Part shown: piece by piece, positions 37,060-44,240 of the stretch
Numbering within the stretch: position 1 is the stretch's first letter
Layout: each line of letters starts with the position of its first letter
Assembly: GCA_963792875.1 (NCBI GenBank)
Contig: CAWBXV010000004.1
Location: 1 to 64,000, forward strand
Direction: 5' to 3'
From: JAHEGP01 sp963792875
GTDB lineage: Bacteria; Pseudomonadota; Gammaproteobacteria; Pseudomonadales; JAHEGP01
Length of the DNA stretch: 64,000 bases
The notes under the pieces: model-generated
Told to the model about the DNA's origin: nothing
The model's input: only the letters and a program-made list of their open reading frames with translations
Databases searched by the model: none
Made by a program: the position numbers and the translations under genes

Positions 37060-38633
37060 GCGCCGCGCTGTCGCTGCAGCCCCTGCGGTTGCAGACCATG
37101 GCGACCGGGTCTGTGGGCGATGCCATCGGCGACGTCGTCCTGCTGCATGGCTGGGGTACCGACAGCCGCGTGTGGCAGCACCTGGTGCCGCTGCTGCGCC
37201 CGCGCTGCCGCGTGCACCTGCTCGACCTGCCGGGTTTCGGTGGTAACCGTGACGTCAATCTCTGGCGCGACGAGCCGGCGCTGCTGGCGGCGCTGGCCGC
37301 CGTGCTGCCGGCGACGGCCCATCTGGTGGGGTGGTCGCTGGGCGGCAACGTCGCGCTGGCCTATGCGCGGCGCTACCCGCTGCGGGTGCGCTCGCTGAGC
37401 CTGATCGCGACCAATCCGGCCTTTGTCGCCAGGGACGGCTGGCCCTGCGCCATGCCCGAGGAGATTTTTACCGGCTTTGCGCAGCTGCTCGCAGCACAGC
37501 CCGCCAGGGCGCTGCAGCGCTTCGCGCAACTGCAGTGCCATGGAGACGGTCACGGCCGGCGCCTGGCGCTGTGCCTGCGCGAGCTGCCCGGTGGCCCCCT
37601 GCAGTTCGACCGCGGCGCGGTGCGCGATGCGCTGGAATTCCTGCGGCGGGTGGATCAGCGCGCCTACCGCGCGCAGAGCGCGCCGCTCTACATCCTGGGC
37701 GAGGCCGACGCCCTGGTCCCCGCCAGCGTGGCCGCGCAGCTGCCGTGTGTGCGGGTGCTGCCCCAGACCGCGCACCTGCCCATGCTGACGCAGCCTCAAG
37801 CGCTGGCGGAGCTGCTGTTCGGCCACATGGCGCGCCCTGAGCCAGCGGGTCCCGGTCAGCAGAAGGCGCGGATCGCCCAATCTTTCAGCGCGGCGGCTGC
37901 CAGCTACGATGGCGTCGCCGCGCTGCAGCGCCAGGTGGGCGCCGATCTGCTGGCCCGGCTGGAGCCGCCGGTCAGCGCGGGCCCGGCGCTCGATCTGGGC
38001 TGCGGCACCGGCTATTTTCTGCCCCGGCTGCAGCAGGCAGTGCCGGCCTGCGAATGGCTTGGCGGCGACCTCGCCGAGGGCATGCTGCGCTATGCGCGCG
38101 GCGCCAGGGGCCTGGGCGGGGTACCGCTGCTGGCGCTCGATGCGGAGCGGCTGCCGCTGGCGGATGCGTGCCTGGCGGGCATCTACTCCAACCTGGCGGT
38201 GCAGTGGTGCCAGGATCTGGACGGGCTCTTCGCCGAGGCGCACCGGGTGCTGCGGCCCGGCGGCTGGTGCGCACTGTCGACGCTGCTCGAGGGCACCCTC
38301 GCGGAACTGCGCGCGTCCTGGCGCAGCGTGGACGACCGCGAGCACGTCAACCGCTTTCTGGGTGACCGTGAGTGGCGCAGCGCGGCCGAGCGCGCCGGAC
38401 TGCGACCACTGGTCTGGCGCCAGGAGACGCGCGTGACCTACTACGCGGAGCTGGCCGAACTCGTGCACGAGCTGAAGGCGCTGGGCGCGCACAACCTCAA
38501 CGAGGGTCGCCCCGGCGGCTTGACCGGCAAGGGCCGCTGGCGCGCGCTGCGCAGCGCCTATGAGGCGTGTCGGCAGCGGCAGGGCCTGCCCGCCAGCTGG
38601 CAGGTGCTGTACGCGGTGCTCGTGCGTGACTGA
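37056..38633 (+). CDS. bioHC: Fused BioH-BioC: pimeloyl-ACP methyl ester esterase and malonyl-ACP O-methyltransferase
   Basis: A single 525-residue frame carries two enzymes that act at opposite ends of the pimelate pathway. Residues 1 to about 255 are an alpha/beta hydrolase like BioH: oxyanion VLLHGWGTDSRVW, nucleophile elbow GWSLGG, acid in LGEADALV, and histidine in QTAHLPML. From about 270 the sequence is BioC: KARIAQSFSAAAASYDGVAA, SAM motif LDLGCGTGYFLPRL, LPLADACLAGIYSNLAVQWC, and a C-terminal HNLNEGRPGGLTGK. A short Pro/Gly linker joins the domains. No stop or frameshift lies between. GTG 37056 overlaps the bioF stop. Confidence 0.92.
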   Translation: MSAALSLQPLRLQTMATGSVGDAIGDVVLLHGWGTDSRVWQHLVPLLRPRCRVHLLDLPGFGGNRDVNLWRDEPALLAALAAVLPATAHLVGWSLGGNVALAYARRYPLRVRSLSLIATNPAFVARDGWPCAMPEEIFTGFAQLLAAQPARALQRFAQLQCHGDGHGRRLALCLRELPGGPLQFDRGAVRDALEFLRRVDQRAYRAQSAPLYILGEADALVPASVAAQLPCVRVLPQTAHLPMLTQPQALAELLFGHMARPEPAGPGQQKARIAQSFSAAAASYDGVAALQRQVGADLLARLEPPVSAGPALDLGCGTGYFLPRLQQAVPACEWLGGDLAEGMLRYARGARGLGGVPLLALDAERLPLADACLAGIYSNLAVQWCQDLDGLFAEAHRVLRPGGWCALSTLLEGTLAELRASWRSVDDREHVNRFLGDREWRSAAERAGLRPLVWRQETRVTYYAELAELVHELKALGAHNLNEGRPGGLTGKGRWRALRSAYEACRQRQGLPASWQVLYAVLVRD

Positions 38634-39309
38634 CGCCTATTTTATCGCCGGCACCGACACCGACGTCGGCAAGACGCTCGTCACGGCGGCCCTGCTCTGT
38701 GCGCTGCGTGCCGCCGGGCGGACCAGCGCGGCCGTCAAGCCCGTGGCCGCCGGTGCCCGGCTGACCGCGCAGGGCTGGCGCAACGAGGATGGCGAGATTC
38801 TGCAGCGCTGGCAGAGCGCGGGCCTGAGCTATGGTCAGGTCAATCCGGTCGTGCTGCGCGACCCGGTGTCGCCCCACATCGCGGCCCGCAACGATGGCCG
38901 CAGGATCACCGTTGCGCAGCTCGAGCAGCATTGCCGCGCCGTCATGCGGCAGCCGCTCGACGTCGTTCTGATCGAGGGGGCCGGCGGCTGGCGCGTGCCC
39001 GTCAACGAACGCGAATACCTGTCCGCGCTGCCGTGGCGGCTCGATATCCCGGTGATTCTGGTGGTGGGGCTCAAGCTGGGCTGTCTCAACCACGCGCTGC
39101 TGACGGCCGAGGCCATCGCCCGCGATGGCCTGACGCTGGTGGGCTGGGTGGCCAACCAGGTCGACCCCCAAATGGCCGCGGTGCAGTCCAACCTCGATAC
39201 CCTGCGGGCGCGCCTGCCGGGGACCTGCCTGGGCGCGATACCGTGGCTGCCGGCGGCGGCCCCGGATGCGGCCGCGCGCTATCTGCAGCCCTTGCCAAAA
39301 AATAATTGA
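38626..39309 (+). CDS. bioD: Dethiobiotin synthetase
   Basis: BioD closes the ureido ring of dethiobiotin using ATP and CO2. The 227-residue protein starts at GTG 38626 (overlapping the bioHC stop by 8 nt) with TDAYFIAGTDTDVGKTLVTA, the P-loop. It continues with AVKPVAAGAR, VLIEGAGGWRVPVNE, and LVGWVANQVDP. It is the last gene of the operon. Confidence 0.95.
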   Translation: MTDAYFIAGTDTDVGKTLVTAALLCALRAAGRTSAAVKPVAAGARLTAQGWRNEDGEILQRWQSAGLSYGQVNPVVLRDPVSPHIAARNDGRRITVAQLEQHCRAVMRQPLDVVLIEGAGGWRVPVNEREYLSALPWRLDIPVILVVGLKLGCLNHALLTAEAIARDGLTLVGWVANQVDPQMAAVQSNLDTLRARLPGTCLGAIPWLPAAAPDAAARYLQPLPKNN

Positions 39310-39328
39310 CAGATAAAGAGTTAGCGAT

Positions 39329-39343
39329 TTACCTGGCAGGTAA
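39329..39343. promoter_or_regulatory. 15-bp palindrome upstream of the acyl-CoA dehydrogenase gene
   Basis: TTACCTG-G-CAGGTAA is a perfect palindrome around a central G, 162 nt before the acyl-CoA dehydrogenase start and just after bioD. Its form fits an operator for a TetR- or GntR-type fatty-acid regulator. No regulator gene is in view, so the identity is unknown. Confidence 0.5.
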
Positions 39344-39504
39344 TTGAACAATCCACCGATGCCGTCAGAATTGATGCGGGATAACCGTGTCTGCAATGGC
39401 GCGTTGCGCTGCAGGTCCAAAGGTCTGAATCGCCGCGTAATTAACGCAGCGCCAAGCCGTTCGCAGAGCGCAATTGCAGTTTTTTCTAGCGTCGGGAGGT
39501 ATAC

Positions 39505-41304
39505 ATGTCTGAGTACAGAACGCCGTTTCGGGATATGCAGTTTGTCCTGCACGAGCTTTTCAACAGTGAGGAGCACTATGCGGGTCTCGACAGCGCTGAA
39601 AAGCTGACCCCGGACCTGCTCAATTCCATCATCGACGGCATGTCGCAGTTCGCGACTGATGTGCTCCATCCCATCAATCTCAGCGGTGACCAGGAGGGTT
39701 GCCACTGGTCCCCCGAGGGCGTGACGACGCCGGCGGGCTTCAAGGACGCCTATCGTCAGTACGTTGAAGGCGGCTGGGCCGGGCTGTCCGCGGACCCGGC
39801 CTACGGCGGCCAGGGCCTGCCCGGTTCGGCCAGCTTCCTGGTGGATGAAATCATGGGCACGGCGAACTGGTCGTGGTGCATGTATCCGGGGCTGAGCAAG
39901 GCCGCGACGCGGCTGCTGTCCGCAGCGGGCAGCGAGCAGCAGAAGCAGCTCTACCTCACCCACCTGGTGTCCGGCGAGTGGAGCGGGACGATGTGCCTGA
40001 CCGAGCCACACTGCGGCTCGGATGTCGGCATCCTGAAGACCAAGGCGGAGCCGAGCGCCGATGGCAGCTACAGCATTACCGGTACCAAGATCTTCATCAG
40101 CGCCGGCGAGCACGATCTGACCGACAATATCCTGCACATGGTGCTGGCGCGGGTCAAAGGTGCGCCCAATGGCTCCAGAGGCATTTCGCTGTTTCTGGTG
40201 CCCAAATTCAACGTCAACGACGATGGCAGCCTCGGTGAGCGCAACGGCGTGCACTGCGGGTCGATAGAGCACAAGATGGGCATCAAGGGTTCGGCCACCG
40301 CGGTGCTGAATTTCGATGGCGCCAAGGGCTTCCTGATCGGCAAGGAGAACGAAGGCCTGCATCATATGTTCATCATGATGAACGCAGCCCGCGTCGGCAC
40401 CGCCATGCAGGGATTGTGCGTGGCCGAGTCCACGATTCAGCGCTCGGTGGACTACGCCCGCGAAAGGCTGCAGATGCGCTCTCTCAGTGGCCCCAAGAAT
40501 CCGGAAGGCCCGGCCGATCCGATCATCGTGCACCCCGACGTGCGCCGCATGCTGCTCACGCAGAAGGCGTTTGCGGAGGGCAGCCGCGCGTTTCTGTACT
40601 GGCTGGTCATGCAGGTCGACAATACCATGTACGGCAGCGATGAACAGAAGGCGCAATCGCACATGCTGCTGGAGCTGTTGACGCCGGTGGCCAAGGCCTT
40701 TGTCACCGAAGCAGGGCTGGAGTGTGCCAACCTTGCCGTGCAGGTGTATGGCGGCCATGGCTATATCCAGGAGCACGGCGTCGAGCAGATACTGCGCGAT
40801 GCCCGCATCGCCACGGTCTATGAGGGTACTACCGGTATTCAGGCGCTGGACTTGCTGGGCCGCAAGGTGCTGGGTACCGGGGGCGAGACGCTGAAGGGCT
40901 TCGCCAAGGTGCTCAACGCGTTCTGTCAGGCACACAAGGATGACGACAACCTGTCTGCGATGGTCGCCCGCCTCACAGAGTTGAGCAAGGAGTTGGGCGA
41001 GCTGACCATGTTGGTCGGGGCCGCGGCGATGAATGATCCGGAGGAGGTCGGAGCGGCATCGGTCGATTACCTGATGTACAGCGGCTATCTGGTGCTGGCC
41101 TGGTTCTGGGCGCAGATGGCGGAGGTGGCGCATCGCCAGCTGGCCGCAGGAGCCGGTGACCCGAATTTCTACACCGCCAAACTCCAGACCGCCCGCTTTT
41201 ACTACGAGCGCATTCTGCCCCGCACGCTGGCACACGCGGCAGCGGTGCGGTCCGGCGCGGCCAACGTCATGGATATGGCGGCCGAGAACTTCTATCTGGG
41301 ATAG
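39505..41304 (+). CDS. Acyl-CoA dehydrogenase with C-terminal extension (DmdC/FadE-like)
   Basis: The 599-residue flavoprotein shows WAGLSADPAYGGQGLPGSAS, MCLTEPHCGSDVGILKTKAE and GTKIFISAGEHD from the FAD-binding core. The catalytic-glutamate region reads ARIATVYEGTTGIQALDLLG, and a C-terminal domain of about 120 residues follows. This architecture matches long-chain acyl-CoA dehydrogenases and the DmdC group that oxidises 3-methylmercaptopropionyl-CoA from DMSP. The substrate cannot be decided here. ATG 39505 follows GGGAGG with good spacing. Confidence 0.9.
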   Translation: MSEYRTPFRDMQFVLHELFNSEEHYAGLDSAEKLTPDLLNSIIDGMSQFATDVLHPINLSGDQEGCHWSPEGVTTPAGFKDAYRQYVEGGWAGLSADPAYGGQGLPGSASFLVDEIMGTANWSWCMYPGLSKAATRLLSAAGSEQQKQLYLTHLVSGEWSGTMCLTEPHCGSDVGILKTKAEPSADGSYSITGTKIFISAGEHDLTDNILHMVLARVKGAPNGSRGISLFLVPKFNVNDDGSLGERNGVHCGSIEHKMGIKGSATAVLNFDGAKGFLIGKENEGLHHMFIMMNAARVGTAMQGLCVAESTIQRSVDYARERLQMRSLSGPKNPEGPADPIIVHPDVRRMLLTQKAFAEGSRAFLYWLVMQVDNTMYGSDEQKAQSHMLLELLTPVAKAFVTEAGLECANLAVQVYGGHGYIQEHGVEQILRDARIATVYEGTTGIQALDLLGRKVLGTGGETLKGFAKVLNAFCQAHKDDDNLSAMVARLTELSKELGELTMLVGAAAMNDPEEVGAASVDYLMYSGYLVLAWFWAQMAEVAHRQLAAGAGDPNFYTAKLQTARFYYERILPRTLAHAAAVRSGAANVMDMAAENFYLG

Positions 41305-41364
41305 GGCGCTTGCCAGCTTCGGAGCGTCCGCTACACTAGGCGCTCCGGATGCAAGAGGTGGACC

Positions 41365-41550
41365 ATGGCTGACAAAGAACGATTGTCCGATGAGGACATG
41401 CAACGGGTCGAACAGTTCCTGCGCAGCGGCTACAACGACACGCCGCGCAAGCCTTTTCGGCCCCTGCTGCTGATGGTGGTGCTCACCGCCGTCGTCGCCG
41501 CCTTGAGTTCCCTGAGCCTGTGGATCGCCCGCCTGAACGGCGTCTATTGA
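41365..41550 (+). CDS. DUF3094-family small membrane protein
   Basis: The 61-residue protein has a polar N-terminus (DEDMQRVEQFLRSGYNDTPR), the conserved RKPFRP motif and one C-terminal membrane helix (LLLMVVLTAVVAALSSLSLW). It matches the DUF3094 family of pseudomonad-like gammaproteobacteria. Its function is unknown. A good GAGGTGG ribosome binding site precedes ATG 41365. Confidence 0.85.
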   Translation: MADKERLSDEDMQRVEQFLRSGYNDTPRKPFRPLLLMVVLTAVVAALSSLSLWIARLNGVY

Positions 41551-41576
41551 CGCCACCCCACCGCGGCGGTACCTGA

Positions 41577-41891
41577 CTAGAACGTCAGCCGCATGCGCAA
41601 CGCCAGGCCAATGCCCAGGGTGTCGATATCGTAGCGGAACGGCCGCGTTGCAAGGCGTTGTGCTGATGCGCCAAGGGCCAGCCGTTCGATCATGGCTTTG
41701 ATCGGTATCGTGACGGGCTCCGTGCCGCTGAGCCGCGGGTTGGCGTAGTGCCCGGACATGTCCTGGTGCACACCCTGAGCCAGGTCCTGCTCTCCCAGCG
41801 CCGCTGGCGAGGCGGCGATCAGCGCTATCAGCGAGAGTGCCGGCGCCAGCGGAAGGTTCCTTAGCGAGCTTTGCCTGCCGTGCCTGTCCAT
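41577..41891 (-). CDS. Small exported protein of unknown function
   Basis: The 104-residue protein begins with basic residues and a hydrophobic stretch (LAPALSLIALIAASPAALGE), a likely signal peptide cleaved after ALG. The remainder has no recognised domain; it ends IDTLGIGLALRMRLTF, with a C-terminal aromatic residue that would fit a short beta-strand. The ATG at 41891 is preceded by a strong GGAGG ribosome binding site on the minus strand, which supports a real gene. Confidence 0.6.
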   Translation of the reverse strand: MDRHGRQSSLRNLPLAPALSLIALIAASPAALGEQDLAQGVHQDMSGHYANPRLSGTEPVTIPIKAMIERLALGASAQRLATRPFRYDIDTLGIGLALRMRLTF

Positions 41892-42120
41892 TGTAAGCCT
41901 CCGGCGCCATTGCCATGGGTTAGACTTTCAGCATACCAAACCAGCGGCCGGAGGCTATCGGCACCCTCCGTTTGTGCGAAGTCATGCCGTCCCGCTGAAG
42001 GAAATGTGATGGGATCATTGTTCCGGGGGACGGCTCGTCGTGTTGCAATAGCGATGCAAGACCTGTTCAGATTGGCCGAGTAATCTGCTATAGTCCGCAG
42101 CGCGCTGAAAATTGAAGTAT

Positions 42121-42197
42121 CGGAGTGTAGCTCAGCTTGGTAGAGCACTGTCTTCGGGAGGCAGGGGCCGGAGGTTCAAATCCTCTCACTCCGACCA
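42121..42197 (+). tRNA. tRNA-Pro (anticodon CGG)
   Basis: The 77-nt cloverleaf has acceptor stem CGGAGTG/CACTCCG and an encoded CCA at 42195-42197. The anticodon loop TTCGGGA at 42153-42159 gives anticodon CGG (42155-42157) for proline CCG codons. T-arm GGAGG TTCAAAT CCTCT is intact. It marks the abrupt change from core genes to mobile-element-rich DNA. Confidence 0.97.
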
Positions 42198-42212
42198 AAT
42201 AACCTTATAAAA

Positions 42213-42245
42213 CAATGACTTGCAATGAGTCGTTGCGCGCTTTTT
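42213..42245 (+). terminator. Probable terminator after tRNA-Pro
   Basis: CAATGACT (42213-42220) pairs with AGTCGTTG (42228-42235), including one G-U pair, across a 7-nt loop. TTTTT follows after CGCGC (42241-42245). The spacing of the T-run is slightly long. Confidence 0.4.
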
Positions 42246-42632
42246 CGTTATTGGTCGCTTTATCCTCGATTTGGTACACAGCTTGGTACACACATCGAAG
42301 TGTGTGGCAGCCCGCTGTGCTGACCGCTTGTCATGCCCCCCGCCGCACCATATTGATCGCTGAACCCGTCAGGTCGTCTCCGACGCCTGATCATCTGAGC
42401 TTTGGCAGGCGGCACCAATTGATTTAGATCAAAAGCATCCGCATAACCATAAAATATGTATGACTTTTAATGAAGCCAAGCTCGCTCAATCCTGTAGAAT
42501 CCCGCCGGCTTGCGAAAGTCCTTGCTAATTTAACCCTGGCTAACGCAGCCGCGACGCAGACGCCTCGCCGATCTCATTGAGTGCGGTGAGGGCGTCGGCG
42601 CAGCGCCTTTATTCTGCAGATGGAGATTTCTC
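42246..42632. other. Gene-free flank of tRNA-Pro, probable insertion boundary
   Basis: About 390 nt without a convincing gene. It contains the doubled motif TTGGTACACA (near 42270-42290), which I associate with integrase-flanked tRNA 3' ends, and is lower in GC than the core. No integrase is left here. A possible leader for the beta-barrel gene lies at its end (GGAGATTTCTC before 42633). Confidence 0.5.
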
Positions 42633-43260
42633 ATGAAGAGCCAATTAGCAGTTGCAGCCACATCCTTTCTGCTCGTCGGGCCTGTACTGGCTGATAAGGC
42701 AGGCCCCTACGTCGGCCTGGGCGTAACCTCCAACGTCTACGGCAGTTCCGGCGACGATGACTTCGATAGTCTGTTCGAGGACGAGCGGGTCACCGGCTGG
42801 CGCCTGGAAGGCGGTTACATCTGGGACCTGGGTAAGCCCGGAGGTTTTCACCTGGGCGTGGTCGGAGCCTATAACGATTTCGGCAAGGCCACCATTGAGG
42901 AGTACTACTGTAGTGTCTGTAAGGCGGAACTGAGCGTCCAAGCGCAGGCGCTGTCCGTGCTGCTGGTCATCGAGCAGGAGATCGCGTCCTGGGTGGACTT
43001 CGTGTTCAAAGTGGGACCGTCTGCTGTAGCCTATGATGTTGAATTGGACTGATTATTATATCGGTGGCTATTATCAGGACTCCGAGAGCTCAACCGAGCC
43101 GGGTGCAACCGCGGTGATTGGCTTTACCTTCTTCCCGACCGAGTTCCTGGCCATCGAACTGGCCAGCCAAGGCACCGCGTTTGTCTATGACTATGCCTAT
43201 GGTGGCGATGAGGTCTACACGGCATCGAGCCTGTCACTGTCCCTCCAGTACCGCTTCTGA
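42633..43260 (+). pseudogene. Outer-membrane beta-barrel protein gene broken by a 1-nt frameshift
   Basis: The first frame (42633-43052) begins with a signal peptide (MKSQLAVAATSFLLVGPVLA) and continues with alternating strands such as GPYVGLGVTSNVYGSS and RVTGWRLEGGYIWDLG. It stops after YDVELD. The continuation lies in another frame (from about 43040): DYYIGGYYQDSESSTEPGAT, AVIGFTFFPTEFLAIELASQ and LSLSLQYRF. The C-terminal aromatic is the outer-membrane assembly signal. The total of 628 nt is one base more than a multiple of three, so a single-base insertion explains the break. With it removed, a barrel of about 208 residues results. It may be a real lesion or a sequence error. Confidence 0.8.
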
Positions 43261-43684
43261 CGTGCGCTCAAGGGTGGTGCTGCTCGCTCAGTGCCGCCCG
43301 GAAACCCTCCTGAATCAGCGCTGCTCAGATCACTCATGTCCGCGTAGGAAGCGGATGGTGGTGGTGTCGGGATTGTCGATCGAACTTCGCCCCTGCAGTC
43401 GCGCATCCCCAGTAACTGCGCCGCCGTGGATGCAGCGGGAGCAAGAGAACAGCTAGTTCCCCCGTCAGTCCCGAAGCAGGATTGCCTCTGGTACCTATCC
43501 GGGTATCACTGCGCTGGCACCAGTCCCTGATCCGTGATCCGGGTTCGCGGCGATGACGGGGACAATGCGGACCCTGCCGGGTCGCCGTCGAGGGTGCGGG
43601 GAGCGGGTCCGTGTCCGCGGTCGATGGGGTTTTGTCCGGGGTCTGTCCGGGTGAAAGTCGGCTGCAGCCCGCATAGGTCCTTGA

Positions 43685-43935
43685 TGTCCGGGTTGTCCGG
43701 GTTATTTTATAGAGAGATAATTTAACTGTAATACAGCCCACCAATACTTCGGACAGTTTTTGAGCTTTTGCAGCTAAATCAATGACTTGCATTTTCGAGC
43801 CAATATCCGCAACTCGTTGAAAATAACGTGATTATGCGAAAACTGTCCGAACCATTGGCCCACAATACCCCCCCTCTCCTGGTATCCCCGCAGCCGCATC
43901 CAAAACAACTCGATTTTACCCGGACAACCCGGACA
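43685..43935. repeat. Perfect 18-bp inverted repeat with GTCCGGGTT units
   Basis: TGTCCGGGTTGTCCGGGT at 43685-43702 reappears as its exact reverse complement at 43918-43935. Each arm is itself a tandem of a 9-bp unit (TCCGGGTTG), and further partial units lie outside. The pair encloses the MITE-like element. The arrangement resembles iteron clusters of phage or plasmid origins, but no replication gene is nearby. Confidence 0.75.
43741..43858. mobile_element. MITE-like element, 118 bp
   Basis: Terminal inverted repeats CCAATACTTCGGACAGTTTT (43741-43760) and AAAACTGTCCGAACCATTGG (43839-43858) match at 18 of 20 positions. The same end sequence lies at 59981-60001, directly after the C-terminal part of an IS4-like transposase gene, so this small non-coding element was probably moved by that transposase. 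No target duplication could be fixed. Confidence 0.65.
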
Positions 43936-44035
43936 CCCCGGACAAGCCCAGTGAATCCGGGGCCTGCAGCGCTTCTGCGGGGCGCTTTTCAGGCGGACAA
44001 CCCCAGACATACCCGGACAGCTGCGGGCTATGATC

Positions 44036-44101
44036 CACCCGCACCCGCACCCGCACCCGCACCCGCACCCGCACCCGCACCCGCACCCGCACCCGCACCC
44101 C
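44036..44101 (+). repeat. Hexanucleotide array (CACCCG), 11 units
   Basis: CACCCG is repeated about 11 times without change over 66 bp. In two plus-strand frames it would encode Pro-Ala or His-Pro type dipeptides and on the minus strand Arg-Val or Gly-Cys, but no credible gene contains it. It is a simple-sequence tract prone to length change. Confidence 0.95.
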
Positions 44102-44240
44102 ACAATCTGCCGCCGGCAAATCCCTGATCGCGCCGGTCAGATGCCGGTCGGCATGGTAAAATAGGCAAATATTCGGCCCAGCCCTTCCGGGTTTATAAAA
44201 GTACGGGACACACCGGGATCGATAGTGTATAACAGGTTCC

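Larger units (their letters stand above)
43261..44164. other. Gene-poor, repeat-rich segment before the IS66 element
   Basis: About 900 nt with no supportable gene; the short open frames are low-complexity or run through repeats. It is rich in GTCCGGG motifs on both strands. It contains an 18-bp inverted repeat, a MITE-like element and a CACCCG hexamer array, described as separate features. Confidence 0.7.

Noticed and set aside
38497..41916. A 1139-codon minus-strand open frame over bioHC, bioD and the acyl-CoA dehydrogenase gene
   Set aside because: It is a codon-bias shadow of several well-supported plus-strand genes, without domains or a ribosome binding site.
44036..44101. CACCCG array as a CRISPR or a coding repeat
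   Set aside because: It is a simple hexamer with no spacers, and no open frame through it has other protein-like features.
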